NCBI GenBank assembly: GCA_964509545.1 | Contig: CAZDXQ010000001.1 | Span: forward strand, 62,001-126,000 | Source of the DNA: JADJWR01 sp964509545 | GTDB taxonomy: Bacteria > Pseudomonadota > Gammaproteobacteria > Burkholderiales > Burkholderiaceae_F | Reading direction: 5' to 3' | Length of the DNA: 64,000 nucleotides | Shown here: piece by piece, positions 58,703-64,000 of the stretch | Layout: each line of letters opens with the position of its first letter | Numbering within the stretch: the stretch's first letter is position 1 | Program-made: the position numbers and the translations under genes | Notes under the pieces: model-generated | The model's database searches: none | The model's input: the letters and a program-made list of their open reading frames with translations, nothing else | Told to the model about the DNA's origin: nothing

Positions 58703-59488
58703 GTGCGCGCACGTGCGTCTTCGTTGCCGTTGAAATCGGGCCGCCCGCTCGGCCGCCGGCAGGCTGGCCCGCCAACCGATCCGGCCGGCGTGCGCGTGCG
58801 GCCTGAAGGGTCGCGAACACACCGGCCGCCGGTCTGGTTCTTCGACCTCGACAACACGCTGCACGACGCGTCGCACGCCATCTTCGGCGCCATTGACGGC
58901 CGCATGACCGACTACGTGCAGCAGCACCTGCGGGTCGACCGCGACCAGGCCAACCAGCTGCGCCTGACCTACTGGCGCCGCTACGGGGCGACGATGCTCG
59001 GCCTGATGCGCCATCACGCCATCGATCCGCACCATTTCCTGCGCGAGACGCACGATTTCGACGTCGCCGGGCTGCTGCGCGGCGAACGCGGCCTGGCGCG
59101 GCTGTTCGCCCGCCTGCCCGGGCGCAAGGTGCTGCTGACCAACGCGCCGGGCGCCTATGCCGACGAAGTGCTGCGTGCTCTCGGCCTGCACCGGCGCGTG
59201 CTCGGCCGTTACGCGATCGAACAGATGCGCGTGCACCGCACCTTCCGGCCCAAGCCTTCGCGCGGCATGCTGCGCCACATGCTGGCACGGGAGCGCGTGC
59301 CGCGCGGCGGCGCGATCCTCGTCGAGGACAGCGCGGCAAACCTGCGCGCGGCGCGCGCAGTCGGCTTCCGTACCGTACTCGTCAGCCGGCACGGCGGCGC
59401 CGCAGGCCGGCCGCGCGGCGGCTACATCGGCTTGCGCGTGCACTCGGTGCTCGAGCTTCCGCGCGCCGTCAGCCGGTTGCGCGGCTGA
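58703..59488 (+). CDS. HAD-type pyrimidine 5'-nucleotidase
   Basis: A HAD hydrolase of the SDT1/YjjG-like pyrimidine 5'-nucleotidase group. Motif I is VWFFDLDNTLHDASHAIFGA (nucleophile Asp plus Asp), motif II VLLTNAPGAYADEVL, motif III Lys in FRPKPSRGML, motif IV AILVEDSAANLRAARAVGF. A GTG at 58703 gives 261 residues, but the first 40 are Arg/Pro-rich, and a GTG near 58790 is also possible. The argB-nucleotidase-slmA order is familiar in Burkholderiales; here an sppA gene is inserted before slmA. Confidence 0.88.
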   Translation: MRARASSLPLKSGRPLGRRQAGPPTDPAGVRVRPEGSRTHRPPVWFFDLDNTLHDASHAIFGAIDGRMTDYVQQHLRVDRDQANQLRLTYWRRYGATMLGLMRHHAIDPHHFLRETHDFDVAGLLRGERGLARLFARLPGRKVLLTNAPGAYADEVLRALGLHRRVLGRYAIEQMRVHRTFRPKPSRGMLRHMLARERVPRGGAILVEDSAANLRAARAVGFRTVLVSRHGGAAGRPRGGYIGLRVHSVLELPRAVSRLRG

Positions 59489-59546
59489 CGCCGCCTCTGC
59501 GCGGTTAAGCTTCACGCCCCGCATCGACTGGCGCACGGAGTTGCAC

Positions 59547-61412
59547 ATGGCGTCCCGCCCCGGCCTGATTCGCCGCTTCTTCGCTTTTCTCTGGAACACG
59601 ATCGGCTTCCTGCGCACGCTGACGTTCAACCTACTGTTCCTCGCCATCGCCGCCGCGGTCATCGCCGCCTGGTTGCTCGAGGAACGGCCGCAGCTCGCCG
59701 ACAACGCCGCCCTGGTGCTCAACATTGCCGGCCCGATCGTCGAGCAGCACACCGGCGCGCGCTCGGGCGTGACCCTGCTGCAGGTGCTGGCCGAGCGCGA
59801 AAGCGAGACGCAGCTGCGCGACATCCTGACCGCACTCGATGCCGCCGCGCGCGATCCGAAGATCGGCCGCGTCCTGCTGCTGCTCGACGACATGGAAGGT
59901 GCCGGCCTGGCGACGCTGCGCGAGGTCGCCGCCGCGATCGGACGGTTCCGCACCAGCGGTAAGCCGGTGATCGCCTGGGCATCGAGCTTCGACCAGCGCC
60001 GCTATTACCTGGCCGCGCATGCCGATCAGGTCCTGCTGCACCCGTTCGGCCGAGTCCTGCTGCAAGGCTTCGGCGGCTACCGCAACTACTACCGCGATGC
60101 GCTCGACGCGATCGGCGTGACGGTCAATGTATTCAAGGCCGGCCGCTACAAGAGCGCGGTCGAACCGTTCGCTCAGAACGAACCTTCGGAAGAAGCGCGC
60201 CGCGACGAGGCGGCGTTGCTCGACGACCTGTGGGCGCAGTACCTGTCGTCGGTCGAGTCCGCGCGCGGCCTGCCGGCCGGCAGCATCACGCGGATGATCG
60301 ATCAGCTGCCACAGCGTTTTGCCGCGGCCGGCGGCGATGCGGCGCAACTAGCGCTGGCCGAGCGGCTGGTCGACGGCTTGAAGACCCGCGATGAACTGCG
60401 CGCGCTGCTGACCGAGAAAGGAGTCGCCGATCCGAAGCGCAAGTCATTCCGCCAGATCGGCCTGACGCAGTACCTCGCCACGCTGAGCGCGCCGGAAGGT
60501 GACGCCGTCGGCGTCGTCGTCGCCTCGGGAGAGATGCTCGACGGCGATCAGCCGCAGGGCGTGGTCGGCGGCCGCACGACGGCCGAGTTGATCCGGCGCG
60601 CGCGCGAGAACGATGCAATCAAGGCCGTGCTGCTGCGAGTGCGCTCGCCAGGCGGCAGCGTCTTCGCCGCCGAGCAGATCCGGCACGAACTGGAGATCAC
60701 GCGCAAGGCCGGCAAGCCGGTGCTGGTGTCCTTCGGCGACGTGGCCGCCTCCGGCGGTTACTGGGTGTCGATGTCGGCCGACGAAGTCATCGCTGACCCG
60801 GCCACGGTCACCGGATCGATCGGTGTCTTCGCGCTGATCCCGTCGGCCGACCGGGCCTGGGAAAAGCTGTCGCTGCACACGCACGGGACGACCACCACGT
60901 GGCTGGCCGGCGCGCTCGACCCACGGCGGCCGCTCGATCCGCGCGCCCGCGAACTGCTGCAGACCGGCGTGGCGAACACCTATCGCCAGTTCGTCGATCG
61001 TGCGGCGGCCGCCCGCAACATCAGTACCGGCCAGATGGACGAGTTGGCGCAGGGCCGGGTCTGGAGCGGGAGGCAGGCCTTCGAGCACAAGCTGGTCGAC
61101 CGGCTCGGCACCTATCACGAGGCACTGCAGGCGGCGGCCAAACGCGGCGGGCTGGGCGAGGTCTTCCGTGTCGCCTACGTCGAACGCGAGCCGCGCGGCA
61201 TTGATCGCCTGCTCGGCCTGCTGCTCGGCCAGGCCGGTGTCGCCTTCGTCAGCCCGCTTCTGCAATCGCTGCTGCCCGCGCCGGAGTTCCTTCCCGCTGC
61301 GTTGCGGTCGATGCGCAGCGATCTGAGCTGGTTGCGCAACGCCGCGCGCGATCCGCTGTCGCTGCAGGCGCACTGCCTGTGTTCGGCGGAGCGCGTCTTC
61401 GGAACGGACTGA
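59547..61412 (+). CDS. sppA: Signal peptide peptidase SppA, 67-kDa type
   Basis: Membrane-bound serine protease that digests cleaved signal peptides. A single membrane helix near residues 24-43 (TLTFNLLFLAIAAAVIAAWL) is followed by two repeat domains: the first with the catalytic Lys202 in GRYKSAVEPFAQNE, the second with the nucleophile Ser402 in GDVAASGGYWVSMSADEVIA. The residue pair is complete, and the 621 residues fit the long E. coli type. The ATG at 59547 precedes the membrane helix; upstream sequence in frame is unrelated. Confidence 0.93.
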   Translation: MASRPGLIRRFFAFLWNTIGFLRTLTFNLLFLAIAAAVIAAWLLEERPQLADNAALVLNIAGPIVEQHTGARSGVTLLQVLAERESETQLRDILTALDAAARDPKIGRVLLLLDDMEGAGLATLREVAAAIGRFRTSGKPVIAWASSFDQRRYYLAAHADQVLLHPFGRVLLQGFGGYRNYYRDALDAIGVTVNVFKAGRYKSAVEPFAQNEPSEEARRDEAALLDDLWAQYLSSVESARGLPAGSITRMIDQLPQRFAAAGGDAAQLALAERLVDGLKTRDELRALLTEKGVADPKRKSFRQIGLTQYLATLSAPEGDAVGVVVASGEMLDGDQPQGVVGGRTTAELIRRARENDAIKAVLLRVRSPGGSVFAAEQIRHELEITRKAGKPVLVSFGDVAASGGYWVSMSADEVIADPATVTGSIGVFALIPSADRAWEKLSLHTHGTTTTWLAGALDPRRPLDPRARELLQTGVANTYRQFVDRAAAARNISTGQMDELAQGRVWSGRQAFEHKLVDRLGTYHEALQAAAKRGGLGEVFRVAYVEREPRGIDRLLGLLLGQAGVAFVSPLLQSLLPAPEFLPAALRSMRSDLSWLRNAARDPLSLQAHCLCSAERVFGTD

Positions 61413-61458
61413 CGGCGGCAGGCGCGGGATCGACGGACAGTCCGCGCCGATGTCCGCG

Positions 61459-61602
61459 CATTGATGCAAGTGCTGTATCCGCAAGGCCTAATACGAAAGT
61501 AACTCCCCACGTCGGCAGCACTTTCGGCCAGAATTGGACAACCCCTAACAGGTTGCCATCGAGGTCGGCGAGCATGAATGAGTGCGGCACAGGACAAAGC
61601 GG
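61459..61602 (-). pseudogene. Possible remnant of a VOC/glyoxalase-like gene
   Basis: On the minus strand, one frame reads VPHSFMLADLDGNLLGVVQF followed by WPKVLPTWGVTFVLGLADTA. The F.xADxDGNLLxVVQF pattern is that of the last strand of VOC-superfamily proteins. No start codon, ribosome site or preceding domain is present, and the rest of the frame falls in slmA antisense. The stretch is less GC-rich than its surroundings. It is a short, low-confidence relic in the sppA-slmA gap. Confidence 0.28.
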
Positions 61603-61662
61603 TCTGGAGCGACGCGCTCGCCGCTGCCCGCTGCGCGGCCCGACCTGCGCAACGCAAGCAGA

Positions 61663-62274
61663 ATGAAGATGGAATCCGTCAGCACACTGGGTGAATCGAC
61701 GCGGCGCAAGCCCGGCGCGCGCCGGCTGCAGATCCTGCAGACGCTGGCGACGATGCTCGAGGACCCGAAGGGCGAGAAGGTGACCACGGCGGCGCTCGCC
61801 GAACGGCTCGCGGTGTCGGAGGCAGCCCTGTACCGCCATTTCGCCAGCAAAGCGCAGATGTTCGAGGGGTTGATCGAATTCATCGAGACCACGATCTTCG
61901 GCCTGATCAATGACATCGCGGCGCGCGAAAGCTCGGGCCTGAAGCAGGCGCGCAGCACGGTCCTGATGCTGCTCGAATTTGCGCAGACCAACCGCGGCAT
62001 GACGCGGGTGCTGATCGGCGATGCGCTGGTCAACGAGAACGAACGGCTGCAAGAGCGGATGAACCAGCTTTTCGAGCGCATTGAATCGTCGCTGAAGCAG
62101 AGTTTCCGCCTGTCGATCACCGAGAACGAACTGCCGGCGGATTTCGATGCCGCCGCGCGCGCGGCGCTGATCGTCGCCTACGTCATCGGCCGCTGGCACC
62201 GTTTCGCCAAGAGCGGCTTCCGCAAGCTGCCCGCCGACGGCGTCGAGGCACAGTTGCCGGCGCTGCTCGTCTGA
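61663..62274 (+). CDS. slmA: Nucleoid occlusion factor SlmA (TetR family)
   Basis: DNA-binding inhibitor of FtsZ assembly over the nucleoid. The 203 residues have the SlmA N-terminus KPGARRLQILQTLATMLEDP, the helix-turn-helix TTAALAERLAVSEAALYRHF and ASKAQMFEGLIEFIETTIFG, with the SlmA-type C-domain (VNENERLQERMNQLFERIES, VIGRWHRFAKSGFRKLP). The ATG at 61663 is followed by another two codons on. The gene order with argB supports SlmA rather than an operon regulator. Confidence 0.92.
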   Translation: MKMESVSTLGESTRRKPGARRLQILQTLATMLEDPKGEKVTTAALAERLAVSEAALYRHFASKAQMFEGLIEFIETTIFGLINDIAARESSGLKQARSTVLMLLEFAQTNRGMTRVLIGDALVNENERLQERMNQLFERIESSLKQSFRLSITENELPADFDAAARAALIVAYVIGRWHRFAKSGFRKLPADGVEAQLPALLV

Positions 62275-62293
62275 ACGAGCGCGCGCCGGCCGC

Positions 62294-62812
62294 TCAGCGC
62301 CGGCGGTTCCAGCCCAGGCGCAGCACCAGCGCCGTGGCCACGATCAGCAGCACAAAGGCGATCAGCGCCAGATTCGGGATCGCCAGCCCAAGAAATGTCC
62401 AGTCGAGCTTGAGGCAGTCGCCTTCGCCTGCAAACAGCTTCGGCAGCCAGGTCGCGAGCGGGAAATCCTCGTGGAACCACTCGAACGGCCTGCCGCAGGC
62501 CATTGACTCCGGTGGGAACTTCAGGATCCAGCTGTGCCAGCCAGCCACGCCGGCCCCGGCCAGCGCGCTGGCGGTGGCGAGCGTGGCCGCGACGAGAAGA
62601 CTGCGCGACCCCGGCGCGAGCAGCCCGAGCAGGGCAAAAACGCCGACACCGATGATCGCCACGCGCTGCAGGACGCACAGCGGACAGGGTTCCAGGTGCA
62701 GCACGTGCTGAAAGAACAGGGCGCCCGCCATGGACAGGACGACGATGGCGACGATGATGGCGAGCAGTCCTTTCGGGCCTATTCGCTGCAGCAACGCATT
62801 CATTGAGGTCAT
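62294..62812 (-). CDS. dsbB: Disulfide bond formation protein B
   Basis: Inner-membrane quinone reductase that reoxidises DsbA. Four hydrophobic helices are visible (GLLAIIVAIVVLSMAGALFF, VAIIGVGVFALLGLLAPGS, LLVAATLATASALAGAGVAG, NLALIAFVLLIVATALVLRL). The first periplasmic pair is CPLC in LEPCPLCVLQR, the second pair lies in SMACGRPFEW and GEGDCLKLDW. Both pairs are complete. The start is taken at 62812, overlapping the upstream stop as ATGA; an ATG at 62803 is the alternative. Confidence 0.94.
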   Translation of the reverse strand: MTSMNALLQRIGPKGLLAIIVAIVVLSMAGALFFQHVLHLEPCPLCVLQRVAIIGVGVFALLGLLAPGSRSLLVAATLATASALAGAGVAGWHSWILKFPPESMACGRPFEWFHEDFPLATWLPKLFAGEGDCLKLDWTFLGLAIPNLALIAFVLLIVATALVLRLGWNRRR

Positions 62813-63609
62813 GGCGAGCAACGGCCCGGCAGGTCCGGCGCAGGCGGCAGCTTCCCGGCGTCTGCGCCGGCACCACACACGGTGCAGCAGGGATCACGGC
62901 CGAATCGTACCGTGCGCACGTCCATGGTCAGCGCATCGAGCATCAGCAGCCGGCCGCTGGCTACGGTTCCAGCCTGCGCGATCAGCTTCAGCGCCTCGGC
63001 CGCCTGCATGGCGCCGATGATGCCGGTCAGCGGCGCAAACACACCCATCACCGCGCACAGTTCGTCCTCGCCTTCGCCCTCCGGAAACAGGCACGCGTAG
63101 CATGAAGAACCGGGCCGGCGAAGGTCGAAGACCGCAAGCTGCCCGTCGAAGCGGATCGCTGCGCCCGACACCAGCGGCCGGCGTCTCGTGACGCACGCCC
63201 GGTTGATCGCATGGCGGGTGGCGAAATTGTCGGTGCAGTCGAGAACGACGTCGGCATTGCCGACCAGCGCCTGCAGTGCGTCATCGCCGACCCTTGCGCA
63301 GATCGTCGTCACTTCGACCTGCGGGTTCAGCGCCGCCAGCGTCGCGCGCCCCGACTCCGCCTTGTTGACGCCGATGCGCGCCGACGTGTGCAGGATCTGC
63401 CGTTGCAGGTTGGTCAGGTCGACCGCATCGCCGTCGGCCAGCGTCAGGCGGCCGATGCCGGCCGAGGCCAGATAAAGCGATGCCGGCGAGCCGAGGCCGC
63501 CCGCGCCGATCACCAGGGCCGATGCGGCGCGGATGCGGCCCTGGCCCTCGATGCCGATTTCCTGCAGCAGGATATGGCGCGAGTAGCGCAGCAGTTCGTC
63601 GTCGTTCAT
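62809..63609 (-). CDS. HesA/MoeB/ThiF-type sulfur-carrier adenylyltransferase
   Basis: An E1-like enzyme that adenylates the C-terminus of a small sulfur carrier (MoaD or ThiS). The 266 residues have the N-terminus MNDDELLRYSRHILLQEIGI, the ATP site SALVIGAGGLGSPASLYLAS, DLTNLQRQILHTSARIGVNK, VVLDCTDNFATRHAINRACV, and zinc pairs CYAC and CTVC (SSCYACLFPEGE, DPCCTVCGAG). MoeB and ThiF cannot be separated by eye. The ATG at 63609 is the family start, although the frame continues upstream. dsbB overlaps its stop. Confidence 0.92.
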   Translation of the reverse strand: MNDDELLRYSRHILLQEIGIEGQGRIRAASALVIGAGGLGSPASLYLASAGIGRLTLADGDAVDLTNLQRQILHTSARIGVNKAESGRATLAALNPQVEVTTICARVGDDALQALVGNADVVLDCTDNFATRHAINRACVTRRRPLVSGAAIRFDGQLAVFDLRRPGSSCYACLFPEGEGEDELCAVMGVFAPLTGIIGAMQAAEALKLIAQAGTVASGRLLMLDALTMDVRTVRFGRDPCCTVCGAGADAGKLPPAPDLPGRCSP

Positions 63610-63748
63610 CGTGTCCAGCCGGATCGGCGGTCGCGCCGCGCCGGAGCCGGCGCCCCGCATCGGCACTCCCGCTCGAGCAAAGGTGCCGCCAGCGGCGGCG
63701 CAGACGCGAAGGTCGCCAGCGCGGCCGCTCGCGCGGTCCTGCGGCGGC

Positions 63749-64000
63749 CTACTTCTTCTCGGCCGCGGAGGCGGCGACGCTTTCGGCCTTCTTCGCAACC
63801 TCGACCGGCAGGCCCTTGAGGTGGTTCATCGCCTGCTGCAACTGGAAATCCTCGGCCGAGCCAAATTCGTAGCGCCGCGGCGCGGCCGCGGAGGGCCGCG
63901 TATCGCTGTGCGTTTCGACGGCACTCGCCTCGCGCCCCGCACCGGCCGGCGCCTCAGGCGCGCCCTTCTTGTCTTCGAGATGACGCGCGAGATCGGCTTC
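63749..64000 (-). CDS. C-terminal end of a probable S41-family C-terminal processing peptidase (partial)
   Basis: The frame is open from the window edge to TAG at 63749-63751, giving 83 residues. The end contains YEFGSAEDFQLQQAMNHLKG, a pattern I recall from the tails of betaproteobacterial CtpA-like S41 peptidases, which commonly precede the ThiF/MoeB gene. The upstream part is Ala/Glu-rich and disordered, and the last residues are a Lys/Ala/Glu tail. The catalytic Ser/Lys domain is outside the window, so the assignment rests on the tail and context. Confidence 0.6.
   Translation of the reverse strand, partial: EADLARHLEDKKGAPEAPAGAGREASAVETHSDTRPSAAAPRRYEFGSAEDFQLQQAMNHLKGLPVEVAKKAESVAASAAEKK

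Overview
The window looks like a core chromosomal segment of a high-GC betaproteobacterium, most probably of the order Burkholderiales. This rests on the strong GC bias and on gene orders typical of that group: dapF-DUF484-xerC, a COG0523 GTPase-dksA-STAS protein-hslV-hslU run, argB with a pyrimidine 5'-nucleotidase and slmA, and ahcY with a holin-family membrane protein and metF. No rRNA, tRNA, CRISPR array, insertion sequence or prophage is visible. The species cannot be named from the sequence.

Layout. 1-5.4 kb: srkA and ilvA diverge, followed by small membrane proteins, a pirin gene lacking its 5' part, a DUF4112 protein and a SYLF lipid-binding protein. 5.4-8.3 kb (minus): PolX polymerase, a PEBP protein and a CBS-pair protein. 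8.3-15.9 kb (plus): an accessory block of exported proteins (Ig-like lipoprotein, CsgG-like lipoprotein, three small secreted proteins) around a very large SARP/AfsR-type regulator. Three promoters in this block carry the same heptamer direct repeat, CGGTAAC-N4-CGGTAAC, always 29 bp (start to start) from a -10-like hexamer. This looks like an autoregulated SARP regulon and is the main candidate for something new. 15.9-20.2 kb: ttcA, folB, folM, a MidA-type methyltransferase, DUF2905 and a racemase. 20.7-27.2 kb: a protein with a transglutaminase-like Cys/His motif and disordered N-terminus, a DUF1015 protein, then an HD-GYP-LuxR regulator divergent from a signal-less AmiC/UrtA-type binding protein. 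27.5-38.7 kb: cca, a GST, an NDUFA9-like protein, the exonuclease/DUF294/actP/DUF485 acetate cluster, a lytic transglycosylase and 5-formyl-THF cyclo-ligase. 38.7-40.4 kb: a LysR regulator opposite DUF2917 and a 36-residue ORF.

40.4-45.8 kb (minus) is a methyl-cycle block: metK, then ahcY-VOC-panE-holin-metF as a tightly packed operon. A clear S-adenosylhomocysteine riboswitch precedes ahcY, and a plausible SAM-II-like aptamer follows a TATAAT box upstream of metK. Methionine activation would therefore be controlled by SAM, and SAH removal plus methyl-THF supply by SAH.

45.9-64 kb is mostly housekeeping: two lipid A-type acyltransferases, dapF, DUF484, xerC, rlmI, the COG0523 zinc GTPase, a DksA with a degenerate zinc finger (C-T-S-A), a STAS protein, hslVU, a CopZ-like protein, argB, a nucleotidase, SppA, slmA, dsbB, an E1-like ThiF/MoeB enzyme and the C-terminal end of a probable S41 peptidase. 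Start codons were chosen from Shine-Dalgarno placement, overlaps and remembered family lengths; uncertain ones are flagged.
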